Shown one piece after another: positions 26,560 to 36,172 of a stretch of 64,000 nucleotides of DNA. The notes under the pieces were generated by a model that was given only the letters and a program-made list of their open reading frames with translations, ran no database searches and had not been told where the DNA came from. Each line of letters opens with the position of its first letter. Within the stretch, counting starts at the first letter, position 1. Location of the stretch: NCBI GenBank assembly GCA_002069785.1, contig MWCA01000002.1, positions 62,001-126,000 of the forward strand. The letters are read 5' to 3'. The translations under genes and the position numbers were made by a program. The DNA is from Lentisphaerae bacterium ADurb.Bin242 (GTDB lineage: Bacteria > Verrucomicrobiota > Lentisphaeria > Victivallales > UBA1829).

Positions 26560-27357
26560 TCACCAGTCAGTGTTGATTTCTGAAATTTTGAGTCTGGACA
26601 GTCTGATCGATTTCTCGGCGGCATCTCCATGCAGGATTACCTGAAGCGAAGCGCTTTTCGCGTCCGGCCACCATTTGTTGGCTTCCGCTGTATTTGAATG
26701 ATCGGCATGAAGAGTAAAGGAAAGTTCCACCGGTTTTACCGGCAGACGATACTGATTCGTCAGGATTTTTCCGTCGCTGCAAAACGTCTGAACAATTTTC
26801 GCCCCCTGTGCGGCCTTGATGCCGAACGGTTTTTTCAGCTCAATTTCCCAAGTCCCGTCTTTTTTCCGGATCTCCTTGATTCCTTTTCGGGCGGAATATA
26901 CGGAAGGCGCGGGAGGAGTTCCGGTTTCAACGGAGATGGAATTTCCGTTCTGCCATTGGGAGGCGTCCTTCACCTTGATGACCGTTTCCCCGCCATCGGT
27001 TGCGGCAACGAGTTCAGTCGCGGAGCCGGGCACGAGACGAAAGTCTTCCTGATTGATCAGCTTGCCTTTGTCATTCAGAAAATACAATTTGATATAATAC
27101 AAGCCATTTGCTTCGATTCTGCCTTCAATTCTGAAACTCTTTCCTTTTTCAAAATTCAGGTTCCTCGTCAGATAACAAACCGGACTGTTTGTATTCAGAG
27201 TGAGGGAGTCGTCCTTATTTTTGACAAATTCCGCCTTGCAATCCTTTGCAACATTCGCAAGCGTCCAGTTTTCCGGGAGCGTAAGGTCAACCTCTGCCGC
27301 CGCGACAGCGAAACACGCCGCGCCCAGAACGATCATGCCGGGAATCATTTTTTTCAT
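26560..27357 (-). CDS. Secreted protein of unknown function, carbohydrate-locus associated
   Basis: The start at 27357 gives a clear signal peptide (MKKMIPGMIVLGAACFAVAAA) and follows a GAAGG ribosome site; longer versions run into the upstream gene. The 265-residue mature protein appears all-beta: two jelly-roll-like halves with NLNFEKGKSFRIEGRIEANG near residue 70 and VELSFTLHADHSN near residue 210. This is compatible with a carbohydrate-binding or lectin-like role, which is only an inference. It lies 53 nt after the DUF4838 gene (copy 2) in the same operon. Confidence 0.6.
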   Translation of the reverse strand: MKKMIPGMIVLGAACFAVAAAEVDLTLPENWTLANVAKDCKAEFVKNKDDSLTLNTNSPVCYLTRNLNFEKGKSFRIEGRIEANGLYYIKLYFLNDKGKLINQEDFRLVPGSATELVAATDGGETVIKVKDASQWQNGNSISVETGTPPAPSVYSARKGIKEIRKKDGTWEIELKKPFGIKAAQGAKIVQTFCSDGKILTNQYRLPVKPVELSFTLHADHSNTAEANKWWPDAKSASLQVILHGDAAEKSIRLSRLKISEINTDW

Positions 27358-27410
27358 GGAGATACCTTCTTTACTTTCAGGGATACTGACTGAAAATATG
27401 TTCAATTTTC

Positions 27411-29720
27411 TTACTTTTTGCGGTCGATGAGAAAAACCCGGTCGCACAGCATGCGGTCCTTGTTGTCCTTGGTCTGAATGCCGAACGAGGGACCGACAAA
27501 CTTCAGAGAAGCCCATATCTCGAATTCCCGGAACTCATCGCCCTCCGGATAATAAGGAGCCAGCTTGACACCGATTCCCCACCAGGAATCGAAAGCGAGC
27601 AGACCTCCCCGCGGGATAATCGATTTTGCCACAAGATACAGTTTGTATTTCCCCGGAGTGCATTTTGAAACATCGATTTCACCATGCTTCAACATCCGTT
27701 TCACCGCCTCGTCGTAAATATCAAAGGCGACTTTTTTTCCGGACTCCTTCATCTGTCCCGGACGGAAAGGCTGAGATTTGGCCTCGCCGCAGGCGGCATC
27801 CGGGTCCGTCATATTATATTGACCTCCGCACTGTGGAATCTGAACCACCTGTTCTTTCGGGAATTGATCGAGAGGCGCCGGAATCGGTTTTGCCAATGCT
27901 TTGCAGATCAGCCAGGCCGTTTCCGAACGCTGCCTGATATTGGATTGACTGTATGTTTTCGGAAGTTCAACTTTTCGCATCCGCGCAATGACGGAATCGG
28001 GTGTGATTCCGCAATCCGGATATTTTTCCTTGATCTTCGCCCAGTGGTCCAAGGTGAGCATATCGACATCCCAGCGGGCGAGAGAAAGATTTTTCAGCTC
28101 GAACGGCTTGTCCGCGAGTTTCTTCTCCAGAGTGTCGAACATCTTCTGCCAGCGGATCAGACGCTCCGGCGTATAATTCATGATGACGGCGCCGGGTCCC
28201 GTGAGTCCGATATATTTCTTGGGTTCCCGCCAGACCTCTTCCAGTTCACGGATATAGGCATTGATCTCCGGCGCGGCGTCGCCGTACATGTGCCGGTTGT
28301 AATCTTCCACAATCGCCCACGGGTCCTGGCAGGGATCGATCATCAGGCGGAACAGCAGATACTCCTGCATGGGATACATTCCCGGCGTGCCGACCCCGCA
28401 AATTCCGACCCCGCGCACCCCGTTTTCATACATCAGCTCCATATCTCTGGACAAGCGCTCCACCAACCCGAACGGAGCGGAATCCATACAGATGTAATAC
28501 CAGTAGGAGATATGTTTGGCCAGCTTGTTCCAGTCCTTGAGGTTCTGCAAGGTTCCGAGGTTGCGTGTTCCGTCCAGAGCCTGTCCCTGATCGTCGTCCA
28601 CCGGCGCAAAGTCGCAGATCCAGTTGTCCGGCATTTTTGCAATCCCTTTCGGCGGAACTTCACTCTGTCCCTTGCGATACGCGAGGGTGGAAATTTTGAG
28701 CTCCGGAAGTTCCTTTGCGACTACTGCGCAAAGTTCCGGGAGATAATCGATAAACGGTCCGGCCTTGGTTCCGTATTTCTTTTCCAACGCCTGACACTCC
28801 GGACAGAAACAGAAGGGACCGGGAACGTCATTCGCGCCGATCACAAGATACCCCTTTCCTCCCATGCGCCGCCCGCGTTCGAGCACGCGTTTCGTAAATT
28901 CTTTCCGTAAATCCCTGTTGGAAAAACAGAACTGAAGACGGTTGGTCCGCTTGCCGTCCCGGTTCAGGCTGAAATATTCAGGATTGCTCTTGAAATAATC
29001 CTTCGGTTCATTCCATGAATAGTAATTCACATATCGTTCATCCGGAACATAAAGAAAGAAACCGTGTCCGGAATCCAGATTCGGACAATCGTCTTGCAGG
29101 AGCCCCTTCATTTTGGTCGCCCTAGCCTTGTCCGCGTTGGGACTGCCGCTGTTGCGGTAAACCCAGAGAGCCGCGTCCGGATGATAAAGAAAAAGCGTGT
29201 GGGCCGTCCGATACAGATCGAACGCGATTTTTCTGCGGAGTTCTTTTCCGGAGGTCGAAAAATCGGGATGCTTCGGAACCCTTTCGCCTCCGGGGTTCGG
29301 ACTGAAGCAGCGGTATCCGAGTTCGGACTCCAGGAAATGATAAACTCCATAAGCCGTACCGTGATTTCCTCCGCCCGCAATCGCCAGAGAATCGCCATTT
29401 TCCATAACGAGAGATTCCAGATTGACGAACGTCTCTGGTTTCAGCTTCGGGAAGGCTTTCCTCATTTCAGGGGAATCGCCGATGAAAATACGCTTCTTTG
29501 CGGAAGAAGCCTCCGGTGAACCGGACTTCACGCGCACGAAATCGGCGCCGGTGGAACGCTGCATGATCCCGGTGAATTCTCCGGCGGCAAACCGGTCATA
29601 AAGTCCATTCGTTCCGATGACGACAATAAAATCGGTCTTGCCGTCCTTCACGAGATCGAGACAAACCCCTTCCCAGGCGAACAAAACCGTTAAAATCAAT
29701 CCGCACAGTGCTTTTCTCAT
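27411..29720 (-). CDS. Secreted DUF4838 family glycosidase-like protein (copy 2)
   Basis: This 769-residue protein begins with a signal peptide (MRKALCGLILTVLFAWEGVC). It shares the plan of the 23411-25726 protein: N-terminal domain with GTAYGVYHFLESELGYRCF, then IGANDVPGPFCFCPECQALE with a conserved Cys pair, then VDDDQGQALDGTRNLGT and a beta C-terminus. GAAGGATGG precedes the ATG. It starts 30 nt after the pseudopilin stop. Two diverged DUF4838 enzymes in one locus suggest different linkages of the same glycan. Confidence 0.85.
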   Translation of the reverse strand: MRKALCGLILTVLFAWEGVCLDLVKDGKTDFIVVIGTNGLYDRFAAGEFTGIMQRSTGADFVRVKSGSPEASSAKKRIFIGDSPEMRKAFPKLKPETFVNLESLVMENGDSLAIAGGGNHGTAYGVYHFLESELGYRCFSPNPGGERVPKHPDFSTSGKELRRKIAFDLYRTAHTLFLYHPDAALWVYRNSGSPNADKARATKMKGLLQDDCPNLDSGHGFFLYVPDERYVNYYSWNEPKDYFKSNPEYFSLNRDGKRTNRLQFCFSNRDLRKEFTKRVLERGRRMGGKGYLVIGANDVPGPFCFCPECQALEKKYGTKAGPFIDYLPELCAVVAKELPELKISTLAYRKGQSEVPPKGIAKMPDNWICDFAPVDDDQGQALDGTRNLGTLQNLKDWNKLAKHISYWYYICMDSAPFGLVERLSRDMELMYENGVRGVGICGVGTPGMYPMQEYLLFRLMIDPCQDPWAIVEDYNRHMYGDAAPEINAYIRELEEVWREPKKYIGLTGPGAVIMNYTPERLIRWQKMFDTLEKKLADKPFELKNLSLARWDVDMLTLDHWAKIKEKYPDCGITPDSVIARMRKVELPKTYSQSNIRQRSETAWLICKALAKPIPAPLDQFPKEQVVQIPQCGGQYNMTDPDAACGEAKSQPFRPGQMKESGKKVAFDIYDEAVKRMLKHGEIDVSKCTPGKYKLYLVAKSIIPRGGLLAFDSWWGIGVKLAPYYPEGDEFREFEIWASLKFVGPSFGIQTKDNKDRMLCDRVFLIDRKK

Positions 29721-29750
29721 GCTTCCATCCTTCTTGTTGTAAATGCAAAC

Positions 29751-30473
29751 TCAATAATACCAGGTATTGAGAAAACAGGCTTCGTAACAAAGCCCTCGCA
29801 TGAGGCGATTTTCCAGGTATTTATCGACATTTCCGGCAATGGCGCCGACATTGACGCTCCGTTTATGCCGCGCCAATCCCCATTGCACCGGCCACCCGGC
29901 TTTGAACTGGATAATCATATAGACCTTGATGTAACTCATATCCCAGAGACCGCTTCCCCAGGCGGCGAGGCACTGTTCGGGGGTATCGTTCGTTTTTCCA
30001 TCCCCCAGATACGGCACGACGCTGGGTTTCCGGATGCTTCCGATTTTCCTCGGCGGATAATTGTTGTTCAGATATCCGAGACCGTCATTGTATGCGTAGG
30101 AACCGACCACGTCGTTTCCACTTTTCACCGGAGTGTTGTCGAGAGGGCAGACCAACGTTTTTTCAGCTGTCTTGCCAAGATAATTGGAGTCCCTTAATGT
30201 TGCAAACCACTTCTGTTTCCGGGCATCGGGCGTGCAAGCCTCCAGGATCCATTCCTTGCTGTCGGCAAGATAAAGATTGCAGGAGAGCGTGATCTGTTTC
30301 AGATTGTTGACGCAAGCAATATTTTGGGCTGACATCCGCGCTTTGTTCAAAGCGGGGAGAAGCATTCCCGCCAGAATGGCGATGATCGCGATCACGATCA
30401 GGAGTTCTATTAATGTAAACTCTCCGCGCGCCCTTGTCCGCACCGACTCTTTTTTCCATGTCTGACTTCTCAT
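29751..30473 (-). CDS. Pseudopilin-like protein (LacI locus, copy 2)
   Basis: This 240-residue protein has a leader, the helix [19 protein letters not shown], the neck [20 protein letters not shown] and an altered C-terminal signature [12 protein letters not shown], where Ala replaces the Asp of H-X9-DG. Glu stands at the position before the presumed cleavage site, unlike canonical prepilins. AAAGGAGTTCCGGA precedes the ATG, the same spacing and bases as at 26433. It leads the operon with DUF4838 copy 2 and is divergent from the LacI gene. Confidence 0.86.
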   Translation of the reverse strand: MRSQTWKKESVRTRARGEFTLIELLIVIAIIAILAGMLLPALNKARMSAQNIACVNNLKQITLSCNLYLADSKEWILEACTPDARKQKWFATLRDSNYLGKTAEKTLVCPLDNTPVKSGNDVVGSYAYNDGLGYLNNNYPPRKIGSIRKPSVVPYLGDGKTNDTPEQCLAAWGSGLWDMSYIKVYMIIQFKAGWPVQWGLARHKRSVNVGAIAGNVDKYLENRLMRGLCYEACFLNTWYY

Positions 30474-30512
30474 TCCGGAACTCCTTTCATCTGCGCCACA
30501 TTCAATATAAAG

Positions 30513-30565
30513 TTTTTAATAACGTTTACATAATTTAATTATAATCGAATTTCCACAAAAAACAA
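30513..30565 (-). promoter_or_regulatory. Promoter and LacI-type operator before pseudopilin copy 2
   Basis: On the minus strand a -35-like TTGTTT (30565-30560) and -10 TATAAT (30543-30538) are 16 bp apart, followed by ATGTAAACGTTATTAAAAA (within 30531-30513). TGTAAACG is the LacI-family half-site. The bases GATTATAATT around the -10 and the operator repeat the layout at 26469-26521. The region is shared with the divergent LacI gene. Confidence 0.6.
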
Positions 30566-30604
30566 GGGGAATATGAAAAAAAAGCGAAAAAAATCAGGAA
30601 AAGT

Positions 30605-30657
30605 TTGAAAACACACATGACAAGGTGTATATATAATCGTTATTAAAAAAAAGGATT
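30605..30657 (+). promoter_or_regulatory. LacI gene promoter with overlapping operator-like site
   Basis: A perfect -10 TATAAT (30632-30637) lies within ATATAATCGTTATTAAAAA (to 30648), which shares CGTTATTAAAAA with the two sites in front of the pseudopilin genes. The -35 is poor (TTGAAA at 30605-30610 is 21 bp away). AAAGGA precedes the TTG start. Autorepression is suggested by the overlap. Confidence 0.45.
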
Positions 30658-30663
30658 TCTCCG

Positions 30664-31728
30664 TTGAAAACAAGAATCACCATCAAAGACATCGCACGCG
30701 AGACCGGCTTGAGCCTGGCCTCCGTCAGCAACATCCTGCGCGGCGGAGAAATGTATGCCGAAGCCACGCGCAAACGGGTCTGGGACACCGCCCACAAACT
30801 CAATTATGTGCCGAACCGCCAGGCGCAGGAGCTTCGCCACGGAGCCAATCCGGAAGTAAAACGCCTGAACCATCTCATCATGCGGATCGACCACATGGGC
30901 GGACCGTCCATCGAAGACAATCCGTTCGAGGCGGTGCGCCAGCAGATTTTCGACTGGGAAACGCTTCAGAGGGGGTTCTTTCCGACCGTCTACTGGTATT
31001 ACCGGGAACAGGGCTTCAAGTGTCCCCCGCTGATCGACAACCTGATCGACGGTGTTGTCTTTGGCATTCCGCACCTCGAAATCATAAAAATGTTCCACGG
31101 GCGACTCCCCATGGTCCTGATGGACGTTCCGATTCCCCCCTCCATCCAGAACATTCCCCGCGTGAACGTCAATATGAGAAGCGGCTTCATCGATGCCGTC
31201 GACAAAGCGAAATCGCTCGGACACAGCCGTTTCGCCCTGGTTGGCAGTTCCGAAAAAAAACATTTTATTTCGGGCGATGTCTCTTTCCGGAACGATATTC
31301 TGTCCGCGCTGAATTTCCACAACCTCGAGATTTCCAGAAATCAGATATTCTGTCCGGAAATTTCGCCGGCCACCCACTGGACGGTCATGAATGAAACCGC
31401 GGATGAAATCGCCGTCAGAGTCAGAAAAAAACAGATTACCCTGATTCTGAGCGTGAATCTCTCCTATGCCTCCACGCTGTATGAACTGCTCCCGAAACGT
31501 GGAATCCGCATCCCGCAAGATGTGTCCATCATTTCCACAGAATCCAGACTGGGGTTCTCCGATCCCCAGCCGGTTACGAGCCTCTGCTACGACTGGAAAA
31601 AAATCATTCAGCAGACATTGGACGTCCTTGTCAAACAAATTCAGGGAGATGCCCCGGATAACTGCACCGAATACCTGATCCAGCCCGTTTTCAATCCCGG
31701 AAAGACCCTTGCGCCTCCCAAATCCTGA
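30664..31728 (+). CDS. LacI-family transcriptional regulator
   Basis: This 354-residue protein starts at TTG 30664, since the HTH begins immediately (ITIKDIARETGLSLASVSNI) and no ATG is available upstream. Residues 1-60 are the LacI helix-turn-helix with hinge; the rest is a periplasmic-binding-protein-like sensor with RFALVGSS and QDVSIISTESRLGFSDPQPV, where LacI proteins bind sugars. It is divergent from the pseudopilin/DUF4838/GH29 operon and likely represses it via the CG-centred sites at 26469-26488, 30513-30533 and 30629-30648. Confidence 0.9.
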   Translation: MKTRITIKDIARETGLSLASVSNILRGGEMYAEATRKRVWDTAHKLNYVPNRQAQELRHGANPEVKRLNHLIMRIDHMGGPSIEDNPFEAVRQQIFDWETLQRGFFPTVYWYYREQGFKCPPLIDNLIDGVVFGIPHLEIIKMFHGRLPMVLMDVPIPPSIQNIPRVNVNMRSGFIDAVDKAKSLGHSRFALVGSSEKKHFISGDVSFRNDILSALNFHNLEISRNQIFCPEISPATHWTVMNETADEIAVRVRKKQITLILSVNLSYASTLYELLPKRGIRIPQDVSIISTESRLGFSDPQPVTSLCYDWKKIIQQTLDVLVKQIQGDAPDNCTEYLIQPVFNPGKTLAPPKS

Positions 31729-31912
31729 TCTTCCCGGAAATCCCATCGGCAAGCTCAAATCAGCCTCGAATAAGAACTTTCCGCTTCGTGCGTCTCCACT
31801 CGGAAAAGTCACGGAACTGTTACCGGAAAAGTGATTGCCGAAAACACGGATCGTTTCAACTCTCTCTTTTCATCCCCCGACACGACGCTCTTCCGGCTCG
31901 ACCCGTGACCTC

Positions 31913-31937
31913 ACGCCCGAAAAAGCGTTCCGGGCGT
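31913..31937. terminator. Hairpin between convergent genes 31728 and 31951
   Basis: ACGCCCG (31913-31919) pairs perfectly with CGGGCGT (31931-31937) around an 11-nt loop. It lies between the ends of the LacI gene and the large glycosidase-like gene. There is no T run on either side, so Rho-independent termination is doubtful. The rest of the 222-bp gap shows nothing I can name. Confidence 0.3.
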
Positions 31938-31950
31938 CCTGCGTCCGGTA

Positions 31951-34900
31951 TTATAAAGAATTGGAAAGTTTGACCAGCTTGATGTCGCCGACCGTTATCG
32001 TGTCAAGACTGTTCCGGTTGTAGATGTAGAGGCCGCAGGAATCCAGTTTGTCGGAGGTCGTGAACGTCCCCTGGCACCGGTGAAACTTGCCGTCCCCTTC
32101 AATCGAGGCGGCCAGCGTGAGATAGGTTTCCAGCTTGCGGTCTTTGGTATAGTTGCAGACCGCCACCATGCTTTCGTGGGCAACCTTGCTGACATTGAAC
32201 CCTTTCCGTATGGAAAACGAGATTCGGTAGGTCTGCCCGGGTTCGAGTGTCAGGGGAATCTTCCGCTGGAGGTATTTGCCGTTCCCGGTTACCCGGATCA
32301 CCGTCTTGTTTTCCAATGGAACCGAATCATCAACGACGGTTTCCCCCACGTCGATCGGAATCATTGTCTCCCCCTGAACGGAGGCCGGTTTCTCCTGCGG
32401 CTTTGAAACCGCGACGGGAGCGGCGCGGCTGATCTCGACGATCTTCACATCATCAATCGAAAGCGTTCCGGCGGAATTATTGTTGTAGATATAAAGCCCG
32501 GCGTTGAAGACATCGCCGTCCGTATCGAATTCCGCCTTGAGGTTGTGGAATTCGCCGTCGGCGGCGACATTCCCGCCCAGCGTCACCAAGCGGACCAGCT
32601 TCTTTTCCTTGGTGTAGTTGGCCACCATGACGAAGCAGTCTCCGGCCCTGGGCGAGACATCCGGAGATTTCCGGAGCGCGAGCGTCATCTCATAGTGCGC
32701 GTTCGGGGCCAGATTCAGGGGAATTTTGTACATCTGTGTTTTTCCGTTTCCAGTCAGCAGCAGGCCGCGTTTTCCCGAGAAGGCCGCCTTGTCCGAATAG
32801 ACCGATTCCTCGAAGTCGAGCACCAGCGGATTGGATTGGGAAATCTCTTTCGCCGGAAATTCGGGCATCGGAATGCGGCTGCCGGTCTCGCCGATCGAAA
32901 TAATCCGGCGGAAAGCGGGCATTCCCTTCGCCGAAACGGTGACCGGAACCACTCCGAATTTCGTGCCCTGCCCCGGATCAGTGAAAGCGACGGTCTTTTC
33001 CTCATACGCGGGGATGCGGACCTTCCGGCTCATTTTTCCGGCTTCGATGAAGAACTCGGTTTCCGCCGGGCTAAAGTTGAAAACCGCCGCGGTGAAGGTG
33101 TCCGTCGCGGTCTGCTCGGCCACGGCGGTGAACTGGTGAACACCCTTGACCTCGTCGATCAGGAGGACGGCGGAAGCGGAGCTTTTCGGAGCCGGGAAGG
33201 TAATTGTATCGCCTTTCCGGGTGAACCGGAGCGGGACCGGGTCCTTGTAAATCTCGCAGAGGAGCGCTTTTTTCAGCCGGAACGATGCCGGGAGAGTATA
33301 GGAGATCGAAGCGTCCTTGAGATCGGGATTCCCGATCGTGAGCGTGACGGCCTTCGTCCCGCCGTTGGGAATGACGGCATTCGTTTCCGGCAGCATCCGG
33401 TGCACGAAGGCCTGGACGCCCGGATCGGAGACATCGAGGCCGCGCACGTCGTCGAACACGGCGCGGTTCAGGAAGGGGCTGATCCGCTGGTGGAGCCGGA
33501 GCATATAATAGGTCTCCGGGTAGATGAGGACGAGGTCGAAACGGTTGCCGCACAGGAACGCCTGGAGAATGCTCTTCTGGGTCAGCGGCTTGCTCCAGAG
33601 ACCATTGCAGCTTCCCTGGAAAATGATCTGGTCGGGCAGAGTGTAGCGGAAGATGTTCGGATCGCGCGCGAATCCTGAGAGCAGGAAATACAGATGCGTA
33701 CCGAAGACGTCCGCAATGCCTTCCGTGAGGGCGCAGAACTCGGGTTCCTTTTTGCGCATCGCGGGAATGAGTTCGTCCAGGAACGCCATCTTGAAGACGG
33801 GCTTGTCGCCCTCTCCGTTGAGTTTCATGTAGGGATTGAAATCGGCGAGATCGTTGCGGAAGGCGAAGGTGTCGAGATAGGCCGTGTTGCAGTTGTATTT
33901 CTCCACATAGATGGAGATCCACTTGCGGAGGAATCCGGCGAAGGAGCCGTTCCGCCACGACATCGGCATATATCCGGTCAGGCTTTCCTCGTAGTTGCCC
34001 CTGACGATCTTCTTCTGGCGGTGGACCTCGTTGATCCGGGCGGTTTTCTCCCGGAGGTCGGCCTCGTCGACATTCACGCCGTCGGAGATGTATTCGCGGT
34101 TTTTGACATACCAGTCGAAGGAGGGGGGACGGTATTCGGCCGGATACTTCGACCACGGCACCCCGAAATACACGTCGGTCAGGAGATAGTAGGGAGAAAT
34201 TCCGTTGGCGAAATAATAGTGTCCGATATAGCCGCCTTGCTCGCGCCAATATTTCATTTCCGAGGCAAAGAGGGTTTCGCCGCCCTTGTCGAGACGCGGC
34301 AGATAGAAGGAGGGGCACGCCCCGTTGAAGATGCTTCCCCACATCTGGATATAGTCGAGCGAAAGGAACGCCGCACGCTTGAAGTCGCGCTGGAATTCGG
34401 AATAGCTTTCATACTGCTTCATGAGCCCGGCATGTCCCGCCGCGCCGCCTTGAAGCCAGGCGTCGCTGTTCCGCAGCCAGGGACGGTAGGCGTTTACGGG
34501 GTAGACCGAATAGAAAAATTTCCGGTAGAGATCGGCGCCCTTGTGCCAGGTGCCATGGAAGGCCGCCACGATAAAGGTGTCCGTCCGGGAACTGCCGGAG
34601 GCAATCCGGTGCTTCCGGGTAATGCTCAGTTCGACGGCAGTCGAAGAGGCATTGGCCCTGGAAGTGAAACGGGTGATCAGCAGTTTTTTGTCGTGACATC
34701 CGAAATACAATCCCTCCCGGCCGCTTCCCAGGAAAGTGAACGGCAGCCCCGCATGGTCCGGATAGGTGATGGAGAATTCGCCCTTTTCTGCCGGGAACGG
34801 AATGAATTCGCCCGCGGAGAAAGGCCAGATCAGCGTGTCGTCCAAAGCATTTTCCGCTGCCTTCAGTTCCGAAAGGATCGGGGCCTCGACTTCGATGACG

Positions 34901-36171
34901 TCGGAGGACGGATGGCGGTTGTCGACCGTGACGTTCCACTCGAAAACGCCGTCCTTCGTGGTGATGTCGAATCCGACGCCGATCTTTTCCGCCGGGAATT
35001 CCCAGCGGATCGCCAGCTTGTCCTTCCCGGAGGTCCGGAGTCCGGCGAGCTTCGCCTCTTTCATACTCAGATGACGCTTGTCATTTTTGCCCGGCGACTT
35101 CAGCAGAAGTTCGAACATATTGCCGTCGTATCCGGCGGGCTGGTAACAGGTCGAAGTTTCCGTATTGACGATTCCGGACAGCGAGCCTGTTTTCCGGGAG
35201 AAGGAAAGGAGCGTCGTCCCGGAAACGATTTCGGCGAACTGGGCGGCGTCATAGGCGTAGGAGGCTGCGGCATAGGAAATTTCAGGGGCTTTGCCATTCA
35301 CGCGGACCATTTCCAGTTTCAGCGTCAGCGGTCCGGAACCGAAGGCGGAAAGCTCCCTCCCCTTCATCGGAACAAACGTCTTTCCGGCGTCGACGGAGGT
35401 GGAGAACAGGAATTTTCCGCCCTTTGCGGTTTCCTCATATTGAAGTTTTTCCCACTGCCGGAGACCGGCCGGATGGCTGGTTTTGAAAAGAACGCTGCCT
35501 TCCGAGATCGCATGAAGCGGCGTAGGACGAAGGTCGCCTTCAGGCACAAAAGAAGGATCGCGGGTGAAAAGGATGGCGGAGATGCGTTTTCCATTCAAAG
35601 CGTCGGCAATCTGAAGCTGATGATTGCCTTTTCCCAGTTCGGTCGAGTATCCCTTTTTCCAGAACCATTTGCCGGGAGCCGGAATGGATTCCAGAAGATT
35701 GACGGCGAACTTGCCGCCTTTGTCGTCCAGGACGCGGAACTCCCAGTTCGCCTTGCTGGGCGCCCAGACACGGAACCAGACGGTGTATCTCCCGGACGTA
35801 TTGATCTGATACTGGTAGGAGGCCAGCTTCGCATAGTCGATATAGCCGCAGGACGCTTCCGGATCGTCTATCTGCGGGGTGTATTCGGCCGCGCTCTTCT
35901 TAATCTGGATCAGTTCATCCGCCTTCGCCCCGGCCTTCCGCGCGAAAACATCCTCCTGAAAGAAAATGTTCATCGGTCTGGCACAGGCCAGGATCAGGTT
36001 TCCGCCGCCTTCCTGGGTCGGGAGTTCGCGGTGGAGTTTGATGACTCCCTTCTCGATATAGCATCCGGTCAGGGTTTCCGCCTCCAACGGAACAACGCGT
36101 TCGGCGGCCCATGAACTCCAGCCTGATAGAAGCATTCCCATAAAAACGACAATCCTTTCGATGTGTTTCAT
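31951..36171 (-). CDS. Very large secreted glycosidase-like protein with two C-terminal binding modules
   Basis: The ATG at 36171 follows AGGATTGAA and yields a signal peptide (IVVFMGMLLSGWSSWAA); the frame upstream overlaps the previous gene. The product is 1406 residues. It has beta-rich N-terminal domains with an LEAETLTGCYIEKG start like a binding domain, then a TIM-barrel-like region at about 560-960 (WLQGGAAGHAGLMKQY; YNCNTAYLDTFAF), which resembles DUF6259-type proteins related to alpha-galactosidases. Two homologous modules end it, at about 1110-1250 and 1267-1403, each with NYTK(E/D)(K/R)KL and GLYIYN(N/R)NS. These look like CBM4/9-type jelly rolls. It is probably an extracellular depolymerase. 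Confidence 0.75.
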   Translation of the reverse strand: MKHIERIVVFMGMLLSGWSSWAAERVVPLEAETLTGCYIEKGVIKLHRELPTQEGGGNLILACARPMNIFFQEDVFARKAGAKADELIQIKKSAAEYTPQIDDPEASCGYIDYAKLASYQYQINTSGRYTVWFRVWAPSKANWEFRVLDDKGGKFAVNLLESIPAPGKWFWKKGYSTELGKGNHQLQIADALNGKRISAILFTRDPSFVPEGDLRPTPLHAISEGSVLFKTSHPAGLRQWEKLQYEETAKGGKFLFSTSVDAGKTFVPMKGRELSAFGSGPLTLKLEMVRVNGKAPEISYAAASYAYDAAQFAEIVSGTTLLSFSRKTGSLSGIVNTETSTCYQPAGYDGNMFELLLKSPGKNDKRHLSMKEAKLAGLRTSGKDKLAIRWEFPAEKIGVGFDITTKDGVFEWNVTVDNRHPSSDVIEVEAPILSELKAAENALDDTLIWPFSAGEFIPFPAEKGEFSITYPDHAGLPFTFLGSGREGLYFGCHDKKLLITRFTSRANASSTAVELSITRKHRIASGSSRTDTFIVAAFHGTWHKGADLYRKFFYSVYPVNAYRPWLRNSDAWLQGGAAGHAGLMKQYESYSEFQRDFKRAAFLSLDYIQMWGSIFNGACPSFYLPRLDKGGETLFASEMKYWREQGGYIGHYYFANGISPYYLLTDVYFGVPWSKYPAEYRPPSFDWYVKNREYISDGVNVDEADLREKTARINEVHRQKKIVRGNYEESLTGYMPMSWRNGSFAGFLRKWISIYVEKYNCNTAYLDTFAFRNDLADFNPYMKLNGEGDKPVFKMAFLDELIPAMRKKEPEFCALTEGIADVFGTHLYFLLSGFARDPNIFRYTLPDQIIFQGSCNGLWSKPLTQKSILQAFLCGNRFDLVLIYPETYYMLRLHQRISPFLNRAVFDDVRGLDVSDPGVQAFVHRMLPETNAVIPNGGTKAVTLTIGNPDLKDASISYTLPASFRLKKALLCEIYKDPVPLRFTRKGDTITFPAPKSSASAVLLIDEVKGVHQFTAVAEQTATDTFTAAVFNFSPAETEFFIEAGKMSRKVRIPAYEEKTVAFTDPGQGTKFGVVPVTVSAKGMPAFRRIISIGETGSRIPMPEFPAKEISQSNPLVLDFEESVYSDKAAFSGKRGLLLTGNGKTQMYKIPLNLAPNAHYEMTLALRKSPDVSPRAGDCFVMVANYTKEKKLVRLVTLGGNVAADGEFHNLKAEFDTDGDVFNAGLYIYNNNSAGTLSIDDVKIVEISRAAPVAVSKPQEKPASVQGETMIPIDVGETVVDDSVPLENKTVIRVTGNGKYLQRKIPLTLEPGQTYRISFSIRKGFNVSKVAHESMVAVCNYTKDRKLETYLTLAASIEGDGKFHRCQGTFTTSDKLDSCGLYIYNRNSLDTITVGDIKLVKLSNSL

Positions 36172-36172
36172 T

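Noticed and set aside
33694-36114. 806-codon plus-strand open frame opposite the large secreted protein
   Set aside because: The minus-strand gene has a signal peptide, homologous modules and a ribosome site; the plus frame has none.
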